Shown here: positions 41,785 to 49,065 of the stretch, in pieces | Numbering within the stretch: the first letter of the stretch is position 1 | How the letters are laid out: each line of letters starts with the position of its first letter | Origin: Anaerolineae bacterium | GTDB lineage: Bacteria; Chloroflexota; Anaerolineae; Aggregatilineales; Phototrophicaceae | NCBI GenBank assembly: GCA_022824565.1 | Contig: JAJDZQ010000039.1 | Coordinates: 1-49,065, forward strand | DNA length: 49,065 bases | Reading direction: 5' to 3' | Program-made: the position numbers and the translations under genes | The notes under the pieces: model-generated | Databases searched by the model: none | The model's input: the letters and a program-made list of their open reading frames with translations, nothing else | Told to the model about the DNA's origin: nothing

Positions 41785-41884
41785 TAACCACCGAGTACAG
41801 CGAGTTGGAGTGAGTACACCAAGAGAAAAGCAAAGGTTTATCTCTGTGCCTCTGTGTCCTCTGTGTCCTCTGTGTCTCTGTGTA
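41785..41884. repeat. CTCTGTG tandem element in the 41686-42007 gap
   Basis: CTCTGTG occurs five times at 41842, 41850, 41859, 41868 and 41876, eight or nine bases apart. It is preceded by a purine-rich stretch (AACCACCGAGTACAGCGAG, then CCAAGAGAAAAGC). It resembles dispersed ACACAGAGG-type elements seen in other bacterial genomes. It is not a CRISPR, because the units are far too short. The rest of the 322-base gap holds two -10-like boxes and no gene. Confidence 0.6.
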
Positions 41885-41974
41885 TAGCAGTTACCGAAAC
41901 TGCCCTGTGTGTCGCTGGCGCTATACAGGTACAATGCAGGCTGGGCAGACAGGAAACTGGCTGGCGGCTGTGTA

Positions 41975-41980
41975 TACAAT
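41975..41980 (+). promoter_or_regulatory. Probable -10 box of the UDP-glucose dehydrogenase gene
   Basis: TGTATACAAT ends in TACAAT, 28 bases before the ATG at 42008. Another TACAAT lies at 41930. No good -35. Confidence 0.35.
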
Positions 41981-42007
41981 CGTGGTTGAGACAAGCGGGA
42001 AGCGAAC

Positions 42008-43321
42008 ATGAGAAAATTGTGTGTGGTGGGCAGCGGTTATGTCGGCCTGGTTACGGGTGCCTGTTTTGCCGATCTGGGCAATGAAGTCAGCCTGGTGGAT
42101 ATAGACGAGCGCAAGATTGACACGTTGCTGGCGGGCAAAATGCCCATTTATGAACCGGGCTTGGCAGAGTTGGTGCAACGAAACAGCGCCGCCCAGCGCA
42201 TGCACTTCACCACCTGCTATGGCGAGGCACTCGAAGCTGCCGAGTTCGTCTTCATTTGCGTGGGCACGCCCTCGGGTGTTGATGGCGAGGCAGATTTGCA
42301 ATATGTGCGCGCCGCCGCCCAGACTGTCGCCGAGACGATGACGCAGCCGCTGATCATCATCAACAAATCGACCGTCCCGGTTGGCACTGGCGACTGGACG
42401 CGCGAAATCATCTCTAGCAAGCAGCCCCAGCCAATCGACTTTTCGGTGGTTTCCTGCCCAGAATTCTTGCGCGAGGGCTCGGCCATCGCCGACTTTTTGC
42501 AGCCCGACCGCACTGTGCTGGGCTCTACCGACCGCGCGGCCGCCGAGTCTGTTGCCGAGTTGTACACGCCGGTGAATGCGCCAGTCGTCATCACCGACTT
42601 GCGCACCGCCGAGATGATCAAATATGCATCCAACGCCTTTTTGGCAACGCGCATCAGCTTTATCAACGAGATCAGCATCATCTGCGAGCGACTGGGCGCG
42701 GATGTGACCGAGGTGGCGCGCGGCATGGGCTTTGACAAACGCATCGGTCCGCACTTCCTGGATGCGGGCGTCGGCTTTGGCGGCAGTTGCTTCCCCAAAG
42801 ATGTCAAAGCGCTGGCGAATATGGCGCAGACACATGGCATGCATCCGCAGTTGCTCAACGCAGTCATGGAGATCAACGCCTTTCAGCGCCGGCAGATCGC
42901 ATTGAAGGCGCGCGAAATGCTGGGCGGCAGCGTCAACGGGCGCACGTTGGCTATCCTGGGCTTGGCCTTCAAGCAAAACACGGACGATACGCGCGAATCG
43001 CCTGCGCTGACCGTGGCGCGCTCCTTGTTGAATCAAGGCGCCGTGGTCAAAGCCTATGACCCGGTCGCCATGGAAAATGCCAGCCGCGACCTGCCAGACA
43101 TCCAGCTTTGCCAAAGCCCCTACGATGCGGCTGATGGCTCGGACGCGCTGTTGGTGCTGACGCCCTGGAACGAATTCAAGCACCTGGATATGCGGCGCAT
43201 CCACGAGTCTATGGCGCAAGCCATCGTGATAGACGGGCGCAACATGTACAATCCGGCCGAGCTGCGCAAGTTGGGATTTGCCTATCGGGGCGTGGGCAGG
43301 GGCTACAACGGCGAAGGCTGA
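42008..43321 (+). CDS. UDP-glucose 6-dehydrogenase
   Basis: 437 residues. It oxidises UDP-glucose to UDP-glucuronate with two NAD+, supplying polysaccharide precursors. The NAD-binding N terminus is [48 protein letters not shown] and [12 protein letters not shown] are family blocks; the catalytic nucleophile is C261 in [10 protein letters not shown]. The C-terminal domain has [20 protein letters not shown]-mannose or UDP-ManNAc dehydrogenases are close relatives, but length and motifs fit the UDP-glucose type best. The last 19 bases overlap the convergent PfkB kinase gene. Confidence 0.9.
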   Translation: MRKLCVVGSGYVGLVTGACFADLGNEVSLVDIDERKIDTLLAGKMPIYEPGLAELVQRNSAAQRMHFTTCYGEALEAAEFVFICVGTPSGVDGEADLQYVRAAAQTVAETMTQPLIIINKSTVPVGTGDWTREIISSKQPQPIDFSVVSCPEFLREGSAIADFLQPDRTVLGSTDRAAAESVAELYTPVNAPVVITDLRTAEMIKYASNAFLATRISFINEISIICERLGADVTEVARGMGFDKRIGPHFLDAGVGFGGSCFPKDVKALANMAQTHGMHPQLLNAVMEINAFQRRQIALKAREMLGGSVNGRTLAILGLAFKQNTDDTRESPALTVARSLLNQGAVVKAYDPVAMENASRDLPDIQLCQSPYDAADGSDALLVLTPWNEFKHLDMRRIHESMAQAIVIDGRNMYNPAELRKLGFAYRGVGRGYNGEG

Positions 43322-44244
43322 AGCGCCGGCACATCCCGCAAGAGCGGCTGACCGCGCGTGCCACCGACCGCGCTGGCTGCTGCGCGTCCACATTGGCAGC
43401 CGATTGCCAGACAAGCCTCAAGTGGCCTATTGCCCAGCCAGCCGGCCAGAAAACCGGCAGCGAAGCTATCACCCGCGCCGATGCCATCTCCTCCGGCTGG
43501 AGCTGGCTCGACCGTGTGCGAGATTTCGCGCTCAGCCTGCCAGACGACCGCCCCGCGCAAATCGCGCTTGATGACCAGCAGCGGCACTTGCGCTCGCAGG
43601 CGCTCGACCGCCGCAGCGAAATCCGACCGTCCGCTGAGATGTTGCGCCTCTTGTTCGTTGGGCAGCAGCACATCGACATAGCGCAGCCCGCTCGCCAGGT
43701 CATAATCCCACACTTGCTGGGGATCCCAGTTGGTATCCAGCGAAGTCGTCAAGCCCAGTTGCTTGGCGCGCCGCAAGATCGTCACCCAGTCGGGCAGCAA
43801 GCCGCTCTGCAAGTACAAGCTGCCATAATGCAGATGACGAGCCGACGCCAGCAACTGGTCGGTAATATCCGCGCGGGTCAAGGCATTCAATGCGCCCAGA
43901 TGGGTCAACATGGCACGGTCGCGCCCTTGCACCAGGTGCACGGTGAGGCCCGTGCGCAGTTGGGGATGGACAGACAGGTAGCGCGTATCCACGCCAGATT
44001 CCGCCAGCGCGTCGATGATCAGCTGGCCTGGCGCATCATCGCCGACTCGTCCCAGAATGGCGACTCGCAAGCCCAGCTTCGCCGCTTGCGCCGCAAAGAT
44101 GCAACACGAACCGCCCATGACCAGTTCATAATCGGCCACCAGTTTTTCGACTTGTCCGAATTGCGGCTGCACATCGTCATCGCGCAGGATCAAGTCGACG
44201 CAGGCATCGGCAAAGACCAGGAGATCAAAAGGCTTGTCGGTCAT
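43303..44244 (-). CDS. PfkB-family carbohydrate kinase
   Basis: 313 residues of the ribokinase/PfkB fold. The substrate-binding N terminus has [16 protein letters not shown] and [19 protein letters not shown]; the C-terminal signature [19 protein letters not shown] contains the anion hole and catalytic Asp (family DTxGAGD; here D-G-I-G-A-G-D). The sugar is not defined by sequence. The ATG follows the purB stop immediately (TGA then ATG), which implies translational coupling with purB; a purine-nucleoside kinase role is possible but only from context. Confidence 0.85.
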   Translation of the reverse strand: MTDKPFDLLVFADACVDLILRDDDVQPQFGQVEKLVADYELVMGGSCCIFAAQAAKLGLRVAILGRVGDDAPGQLIIDALAESGVDTRYLSVHPQLRTGLTVHLVQGRDRAMLTHLGALNALTRADITDQLLASARHLHYGSLYLQSGLLPDWVTILRRAKQLGLTTSLDTNWDPQQVWDYDLASGLRYVDVLLPNEQEAQHLSGRSDFAAAVERLRAQVPLLVIKRDLRGAVVWQAEREISHTVEPAPAGGDGIGAGDSFAAGFLAGWLGNRPLEACLAIGCQCGRAAASAVGGTRGQPLLRDVPALQPSPL

Positions 44245-45618
44245 TCAGTTTGCCGCCTCTTCCCATGCCAGCGCGACCAGCTCGTCCGCCAGGCCAACAT
44301 AGGTCGCGGGCGTCAATTGCAGCAGTTTTTGCTTTTCTGCGGCCGGCAGCGCCAGCGCATGGATAAAGGCATGCAAGCTCTCACGCGTGACCTGCTGGCC
44401 GCGGGTCAGCGCTTTCAGCTGTTCATAGGCCTCGGGCAGATGATGCTTGCGCATGACGGTTTGCACAGCCTCCGCCAGCAGTTGCCAGGCATCGTCCAGG
44501 TCTGCTGCCAGCGCCGCTCTGTCGACTTCCAGCTTGCCCAAGCCACGCCGAACATTCATCAAGGCCAGATAGCTGTGCGCGATCGCGACGCCATAATTGC
44601 GCAGCGCCGACGAGTCGCTGAGGTCGCGCTGCCAACGCGATATGGGCAGCTTGTCCGCCAGATGCGCAAAGAGCGCATTGCTGATGCCCAGGTTGGCTTC
44701 GGCATTTTCAAAGTCGATCGGGTTGACCTTGTGCGGCATGGTCGAAGAGCCCGTCTCGCGCGCCACAACCTGCTGGCGGAAGTATGCCAGCGAGATATAG
44801 CCCCACATATCGCGACAGAAATCGAGCAATGCGGTGTTGAAACGCATCAGAGCCTGCGCCAATTCTGCCAGGTAATCGTGCGCTTCGATCTGCGTCGTCA
44901 GCGGGTTGTGCGTCAAGCCCAGGCCCTGCACAAATTCTCGAGAAAGCGCCAGCCAGTCGATGCCGGGGTAAGCGACAATGTGAGCGTTGTACGCGCCGAC
45001 CGCGCCATTGAACTTGCCCAGATAATCTTGCGCTTCGATTTGTCGCAGCTGCCGCCGCAGCCGATACACGAAGACCGCGATTTCTTTGCCGAGGCTGGTC
45101 GGGGTGGCGGCTTGTCCATGCGTCCGCGCCAACATGGGGGCATTCGCCGTGCTCCGCGCCAGATCGGCCAGCGAATCCAGCAATCCGCGCGCAGCTGGCT
45201 GCCAGACCGAGCGCATCGCGCCGCGAAACATCAGCCCGTAGGCCAGGTTGTTGATATCGGCAGATGTGCAGGCGAAGTGCAGCGAACCAGCCACATCCGC
45301 CAAGCTGGTCGCTTCCAGCTGCTCGCGCAGATAATACTCGACCGCCTTGCTATCATGGTTGATGCGCGCTTCGATCGCCTTCACGCGCTCGGCCGCCGCC
45401 TCATCAAATTCGGCTTCCATCTTTGTGAGCAATGCTTGTTCGTCCGCCGTAAATGCCCGCACATGCGTGATGCCGGCCTGCTTCGACATAGCGCGCAGCC
45501 AGCGCAACTGCACCAGCGCGCGAAACTTGATCAGCGCCCATTCGGAAAGGTAATCCCGCAATGGCGCGATCTTGTCGGCATAACGCCCATCCAGTGGCGA
45601 AATCGCCCGCAAACCCAT
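44245..45618 (-). CDS. purB: Adenylosuccinate lyase
   Basis: 457 residues, the E. coli-type long PurB (456). It cleaves SAICAR and adenylosuccinate to fumarate plus AICAR or AMP in purine synthesis. It starts MGLRAISPLDGRYADK; CTSADINNLAYGL and ARTHGQAATPTSLGKE carry the active-site His residues, and the flexible signature loop is GSSTMPHKVNPIDFEN near residue 295, with the catalytic Ser. The ATG at 45618 is fixed by this family N terminus; the open frame to 45750 is not similar. A minus-strand TACAAT (45655-45660) lies ~37 bases upstream. Confidence 0.95.
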   Translation of the reverse strand: MGLRAISPLDGRYADKIAPLRDYLSEWALIKFRALVQLRWLRAMSKQAGITHVRAFTADEQALLTKMEAEFDEAAAERVKAIEARINHDSKAVEYYLREQLEATSLADVAGSLHFACTSADINNLAYGLMFRGAMRSVWQPAARGLLDSLADLARSTANAPMLARTHGQAATPTSLGKEIAVFVYRLRRQLRQIEAQDYLGKFNGAVGAYNAHIVAYPGIDWLALSREFVQGLGLTHNPLTTQIEAHDYLAELAQALMRFNTALLDFCRDMWGYISLAYFRQQVVARETGSSTMPHKVNPIDFENAEANLGISNALFAHLADKLPISRWQRDLSDSSALRNYGVAIAHSYLALMNVRRGLGKLEVDRAALAADLDDAWQLLAEAVQTVMRKHHLPEAYEQLKALTRGQQVTRESLHAFIHALALPAAEKQKLLQLTPATYVGLADELVALAWEEAAN

Positions 45619-45654
45619 GCGGCAGCCCCCGCTCTTGCCCGCGCAAATGCCCGT

Positions 45655-45660
45655 ATTGTA
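45655..45660 (-). promoter_or_regulatory. Probable -10 box of purB
   Basis: TACAAT on the minus strand, ~37 bases before the purB ATG, in the divergent region shared with the agmatine deiminase gene. No clear -35. Confidence 0.35.
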
Positions 45661-45748
45661 CACCTGTTGCGCGCAGATTTCCCCTGCCCAGCCCGCACGC
45701 CGACAGCGATAATGACAACCAGCGAGCCGATGATCTTTGGAGCAGACC

Positions 45749-46846
45749 ATGTCGCGACGACTCGAATCGACGCCACAGGCCGATGGCTACCGCATGCCCG
45801 CCGAATGGGAGCGGCATCTTGGCTGTTGGATGCTGTGGCCCCAGCGGCGCGATACCTGGCGCAATGGCGGCAAACCGGCGCAACGAGCATTTGTCGAAGT
45901 GGCCAGCCAGATCGCCCGTTTTGAGCGCGTCACCATGGGCGTCAACCGCAATCAGTACGAAAATGCCCGCGCTATGCTGCCGCCGCAGGTTCGCGTGGTA
46001 GAGCTGAGCAATAACGACGCCTGGATGCGCGATATGGGCGCGACTTTTGTCGTCAACCAGGCGGGCGATGTGCGCGGGATCGACTGGCGCTTCAATGCCT
46101 GGGGCGGGCTGGACAAGCTGATGTACTTTCCTTGGGATCAAGATCAGTTGGTGGCGAGCAAAATGCTGGAAATTGAGGGTATCGACCGCTATGCAGCGCC
46201 CTTTGTGCTGGAAGGCGGTTCGATCCATGTCGATGGCGAAGGCACGGTCATCACCACCGAGCAATGCCTGCTGCATCCCAACCGCAATCCGCAGCTCTCA
46301 CGCGCGCAGATCGAGCAGTTGCTGGCGGACTATCTGGGCATCCGCCATATCATCTGGCTGCCGCGCGGAGTCTATGAAGACGAGACCGATGGCCATGTCG
46401 ATAACCTCTGCTGTTTTGCGCGGGCGGGCGTAGTCGCCATGACCTGGACCGACGATCGCAGCGACGCGCAATATGAAAGGTCTGCGGCCGCCTACGAAGC
46501 GCTGATGACGGCGCGGGATGCGCGAGGGCACCAGTTGGAAGTCCACAAGATTCTGCAACCTGCGCCGATGACGATGACAAGGGACGAAGCGGCTGGACTG
46601 GATGTTGTCGACAGCGCATTCCTGCGTCCGGTTGGTGAGCGGCTGGCGGGATCGTACATCAACTTCTATATCGCCAACGGCGCGATTATCATGCCCGTCT
46701 TCGGCGATAGGCACGATGCGGCGGCTGCGCAAAAGCTGGCTGGGCTTTTCCCGCAACATGAGATTGTGCGCATCCAAGCGCGCGAGATCTTGCTGGGCGG
46801 CGGCAACATCCATTGCATCACGCAACAGCAGCCCGCCGGCAGCTGA
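45749..46846 (+). CDS. aguA: Agmatine deiminase
   Basis: 365 residues of the guanidino-group modifying (pentein) family. It hydrolyses agmatine to N-carbamoylputrescine and ammonia, a step of putrescine synthesis. Seen: [18 protein letters not shown] at the start, [43 protein letters not shown] with the catalytic His, and the nucleophile C356 in [13 protein letters not shown] at the very end. ATG 45749 has GGAG upstream. N-carbamoylputrescine amidase is not in the window. Length and motifs match plant/bacterial AguA. Confidence 0.93.
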   Translation: MSRRLESTPQADGYRMPAEWERHLGCWMLWPQRRDTWRNGGKPAQRAFVEVASQIARFERVTMGVNRNQYENARAMLPPQVRVVELSNNDAWMRDMGATFVVNQAGDVRGIDWRFNAWGGLDKLMYFPWDQDQLVASKMLEIEGIDRYAAPFVLEGGSIHVDGEGTVITTEQCLLHPNRNPQLSRAQIEQLLADYLGIRHIIWLPRGVYEDETDGHVDNLCCFARAGVVAMTWTDDRSDAQYERSAAAYEALMTARDARGHQLEVHKILQPAPMTMTRDEAAGLDVVDSAFLRPVGERLAGSYINFYIANGAIIMPVFGDRHDAAAAQKLAGLFPQHEIVRIQAREILLGGGNIHCITQQQPAGS

Positions 46847-46860
46847 GAGGGCGGCGCGAC

Positions 46861-47142
46861 ATGTCCGAGTATGTGACGATTGAAGTGGAGCCGGGCGAGC
46901 ACCCGGATGTCGCCGAGCTGCTTGTCAATCAACTGTTGGCGACTGATGGCGAAGAACTGTATGCCAACCGAGAAGCGGGCGACCTGGGCTCTCCGCTGGC
47001 ACAGATGCTCTTCGCGGCCGTAGATGGCATCGACCAACTGACCATACAAGAAGATTGTCTGATTATTCGGCGAATGCCCGACCAGCCCTGGGAATCCATC
47101 ATCGACGAAGTGCGCGATGCCTTGCGCGACTGGTATCTCTAG
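46861..47142 (+). CDS. Nfu/NifU N-terminal domain protein, stand-alone
   Basis: 93 residues matching the Nfu N-terminal domain: SEYVTIEVEPGEHPDVAELL, then SPLAQMLFAAVDGIDQLTIQ and QPWESIIDEVRDAL, the last being the usual W-x-x-I helix. The C-terminal CxxC scaffold domain of full Nfu is absent and there is no Cys pair, so it cannot itself carry an Fe-S cluster; it may bind a partner. ATG 46861 lies 14 bases after aguA with GAGAGGGCGG just upstream. Its stop overlaps the convergent FmdB gene in CTAG. Confidence 0.7.
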   Translation: MSEYVTIEVEPGEHPDVAELLVNQLLATDGEELYANREAGDLGSPLAQMLFAAVDGIDQLTIQEDCLIIRRMPDQPWESIIDEVRDALRDWYL

Positions 47143-47423
47143 GCGCTGCCAGAGTCGTCCGCGGTCCTGCTGTTGACCTGGCGGAACATGTCATCGACCT
47201 GTTTTTTCTCGCCCGCTTCCAGCACAGACAGCATCTCGCCGGCTGACATTTTGCGGTAGTCACGCTGTGCCTGCGGGATGGCGACGCCGCTGATGACACG
47301 AGCCAGTTCAAGCGAATCGCAAGCGGGGCAGCGGGGTGTGGCGGCGGCATAGTTGGCCACAGACTTGAAATGCAGGCTGAAGCGCTCCGCACAGGTATTG
47401 CAGCGAAAGTCATATTGCGGCAT
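47139..47423 (-). CDS. FmdB-family zinc ribbon protein
   Basis: 94 residues. The N-terminal FmdB ribbon is MPQYDFRCNTCAERFSL with CxxC (C8, C11), and a second CxxC in PRCPACDSLELARVIS. The C-terminal half is charged and helical (MSAGEMLSVLEAGEKKQVDD). The family is named as a putative regulator next to formamidase genes, but its function is poorly known. It is separated from the dihydroorotate dehydrogenase-like gene by three bases, so it shares that transcript. Confidence 0.88.
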   Translation of the reverse strand: MPQYDFRCNTCAERFSLHFKSVANYAAATPRCPACDSLELARVISGVAIPQAQRDYRKMSAGEMLSVLEAGEKKQVDDMFRQVNSRTADDSGSA

Positions 47424-47426
47424 GCG

Positions 47427-48332
47427 TCAGCCTGTTCCGCGGGCCTGCAGCGCATCGGCGCGCCCCATATCGGGATGCCACTCGTCCAACAGGGCATCGG
47501 AGTGGCGCGTGGCGATCCAGCCACCCAGATCGCGAGCGATCCGCTCCAGCATCTTTGGCTGCACCCAAGTGGCTGTATCGACTTGCACAGCCACAGCGCC
47601 AGCCTCAATATAATCGCGGGCATCGAGCGGCGAATGGATGCCGCCACAGCCGATTATTGGGATATCCGCTGGCAGTTCGCGCCGCAGCCGCCCCACCATG
47701 CGCAAGACCAATGGCTTGATCAGCGGTCCATAGATGCGCCCGCTGACCAGCCGTCCGCCCTGCGCATCTCTGGCTGTGCCGCGTGGCGCAGCTGTCATCA
47801 CCAGGGCATCTGCGCCCGCTTCTACAACAGGCAACGCAAGATCGTAGCACGCATAAAATGGCAAGCGCACGAGCAGCGGCTTCTCCACCATGGCGGCCGC
47901 GCGCACCAATGCAGACGCCTCGGCGCTACCCATATCATCACCCAAGCCCAACTCTACCGCAGCCACTTCCTCTACCGCGTCCAGCAGTTCGACAGCGCGT
48001 TTTGCCTGGTCGGGCGTCGTACCCAGCAGGTGGAGCACGACAGGGATCGGCAGCTTTGCCCAGACGCGGCGATTTTGACGGATTAGCGCGCCCAAGCCGG
48101 GATTGGGCAAACCAGTATGCACCAGCATGCCAGCATCCAGAGACACAATCCGCGTGCCGGCGGCTGGCTGCCAAGGCTCAATCGTGGTCGGGTTGGTCAC
48201 CAGCGCGCCCAGGTTGGCATAGTCGATCAAGTTGCGGTATTCGTCGGCGAAGCCCAAGCTGCCGGCCGCAGGCATGACCGGCGTCTGCACGATCAAGCTG
48301 GTCTTGCCGGGCCGCGCGATCTCGATAGCCAT
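47427..48332 (-). CDS. Dihydroorotate dehydrogenase-like flavoprotein with degenerate active site
   Basis: 301 residues of the PyrD TIM-barrel family: VMPAAGSLGFADEYRNL, VTNPTTIEPW, GLPNPGLGAL, the FMN-phosphate segments ADIPIIGCGGIHSPLDARDY and AGAVAVQVDTATW, and SGRIYGPLIKPLVLRMV. True PyrD has N-x-S-C-P-N at the end of the central strand, carrying the catalytic Cys or Ser; here the corresponding strand is VAAVELGLGDDMGSAEAS, with neither the Asn nor the base. The flavin fold seems kept, but dihydroorotate oxidation is doubtful. It is followed upstream by a PyrK-like gene, so the pair may be a different two-subunit oxidoreductase. The start ATG has AGGA upstream. Confidence 0.75.
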   Translation of the reverse strand: MAIEIARPGKTSLIVQTPVMPAAGSLGFADEYRNLIDYANLGALVTNPTTIEPWQPAAGTRIVSLDAGMLVHTGLPNPGLGALIRQNRRVWAKLPIPVVLHLLGTTPDQAKRAVELLDAVEEVAAVELGLGDDMGSAEASALVRAAAMVEKPLLVRLPFYACYDLALPVVEAGADALVMTAAPRGTARDAQGGRLVSGRIYGPLIKPLVLRMVGRLRRELPADIPIIGCGGIHSPLDARDYIEAGAVAVQVDTATWVQPKMLERIARDLGGWIATRHSDALLDEWHPDMGRADALQARGTG

Positions 48333-48348
48333 GCGTCCTGTTCCGCCG

Positions 48349-49065
48349 CTATGCCAGCCGAAGCTGCGTCAAATCAAAGGCCGGCCCATCCAGGCACTGC
48401 AATTTGGCGCTGCCGCGCACAGGCAGCATACATGCCTGGCAAGCGCCGACGCCACAAGGCATCAGCCGCTGGAATATGCCGAAAATCGTATTGGCTGGCA
48501 CATCGTTGCGCCGACTGCGAATCAACTGCATGACCTCGGCAAACCGAGCCAACTCGGGTCCCTCGCCGACCAAGACGAAGACTTGGTCTGCCCAACCCAA
48601 GGTCATGACCATATCGTGCCAACTGTGGTCGTCGCCCGCCTGGATGATTTCCAGCTCTTCGGGCAAGTGCGTGCAATCATAGTCGCGCGCCGCGCCCAAG
48701 GTGACCATGGTGAGGCTCGTTCCCTGCGCCAGCAAATGCGGCAGCATCAACAGCAGCGGCGTGGGCGGGGTCTCATAGGCCAGCAGCAGCAGGTTGCGCA
48801 ATTTCTGACGAAAACGCAGCGGCTTGCCGATTGGACCCAAGATGCTCAGCAATTGTCCGGGCACAAATTGTTCGCGCGCAGGTCGCTCGACAACCAGCAT
48901 GTTGCTGGCGAGGATCTCGACCGGGAAGCATAGGTCGCGCAGATAGGGGTGCCAGTTTTCGGCTTCATAATCTTTGGATATGCGCCGAGTCAGCAGCGCC
49001 TGCCCGGGCAGCAGCGACGCAAGTGAGCGATCCACCGCCAGCTCCAGCCGTTGATAGCCGCGGTT
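48349..49065 (-). CDS. PyrK-like [2Fe-2S]/FAD electron-transfer protein (5' end beyond window)
   Basis: At least 238 residues, open to the right edge, so the N terminus is missing; a GTG at 49035 is in frame but the upstream residues NRGYQRLELAVD look like the usual first beta strand. The FAD-binding part has VPGQLLSILGPIGKPL and the NAD-type part LLLAYETPPTPLLLMLPHLL. The C terminus holds the PyrK cluster motif C-x4-C-x2-C-x11-C (PCGVGACQACMLPVRG, then QC). In PyrDB this subunit passes electrons from the flavoprotein to NAD+. It precedes the PyrD-like gene by 16 bases in the same transcript. Confidence 0.82.
   Translation of the reverse strand, partial: NRGYQRLELAVDRSLASLLPGQALLTRRISKDYEAENWHPYLRDLCFPVEILASNMLVVERPAREQFVPGQLLSILGPIGKPLRFRQKLRNLLLLAYETPPTPLLLMLPHLLAQGTSLTMVTLGAARDYDCTHLPEELEIIQAGDDHSWHDMVMTLGWADQVFVLVGEGPELARFAEVMQLIRSRRNDVPANTIFGIFQRLMPCGVGACQACMLPVRGSAKLQCLDGPAFDLTQLRLA

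Noticed and set aside
41842..41882. A CRISPR array.
   Set aside because: The repeated unit is only seven bases with one- or two-base gaps; there are no spacers and no cas genes.
43393..45924. An 843-codon open frame on the plus strand opposite the PfkB kinase and purB.
   Set aside because: The minus strand holds purB and a PfkB kinase with complete active-site motifs; the plus frame has no recognisable domain and no ribosome site.
1..49065. tRNA, rRNA, insertion sequences, phage integrases or replication origin.
   Set aside because: Scanning by eye found no tRNA cloverleaf signatures, no rRNA blocks, no transposase or integrase products, and no DnaA-box cluster. A tRNAscan or Infernal run would be needed to exclude short RNAs.

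Overview
The window is a bacterial chromosome segment, tightly packed, roughly 60% G+C by eye, with about 40 protein genes and no rRNA, tRNA, CRISPR array or transposase that I can see. The gene mix suggests a Chloroflexota bacterium, most likely Anaerolineae: CgeB-type glycosyltransferase, paired M16 peptidases, a Liv operon with a very long LivM, TIR/NACHT/FGE conflict genes, UGSC and AhpD-like selenoproteins, and dispersed GC-rich hairpin elements. This is an inference from gene content; the window holds no taxonomic marker gene.

Layout. 1-3937 (+): an M16 metallopeptidase pair (one active subunit, one without the zinc site), a 42-residue TfoX C-terminal remnant and FabF. 3934-10048 (almost all -): a UGSC-family gene and an AhpD-like gene, each interrupted by an in-frame TGA exactly where the family has its redox Cys/Sec and each followed by a hairpin fitting the bacterial SECIS pattern; with them a thioredoxin-domain protein, an unknown Cys-motif protein, an alpha/alpha-toroid protein and a glycosyltransferase. 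10368-18791 (+): two paralogous LivK binding proteins, LivH, LivM, LivG, LivF and an APH-fold kinase. 18788-19672 (-): an EamA transporter.

19885-28420 (+) is the most unusual part. It is a compact four-gene run: TIR-STAND-HEAT protein, TIR-FGE-like protein, small protein of unknown function, NACHT NTPase. The first three overlap by ATGA and the fourth follows after 21 bases. The small protein and the NACHT protein share a distinctive GHV-FAG-D motif. I read it as a candidate NAD-depleting defence (conflict) system. It is followed by a PQQ-type sugar dehydrogenase and a convergent, internally duplicated coiled-coil membrane protein.

31289-49065 is mostly metabolic and housekeeping: ManA, ClpB, a Trm112-like protein, a UPF0104-type membrane protein, a Rieske oxygenase, a tandem M50 protease/pseudoprotease pair, an AMP-forming acyl-CoA synthetase, UDP-glucose dehydrogenase, a PfkB kinase, PurB, agmatine deiminase, an Nfu N-terminal domain protein, an FmdB zinc ribbon, a dihydroorotate dehydrogenase-like protein with a degenerate active site, and a PyrK-like Fe-S flavoprotein cut by the right edge.

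Themes: recoded UGA in two thiol-redox genes about 2.6 kb apart; a TIR/NACHT island; active/inactive paralogue pairs (M16, M50); GC-hairpin repeats between genes, one of which supplies the C terminus of a protein; and five convergent gene pairs that overlap by exactly four bases in CTAG or TTAG.
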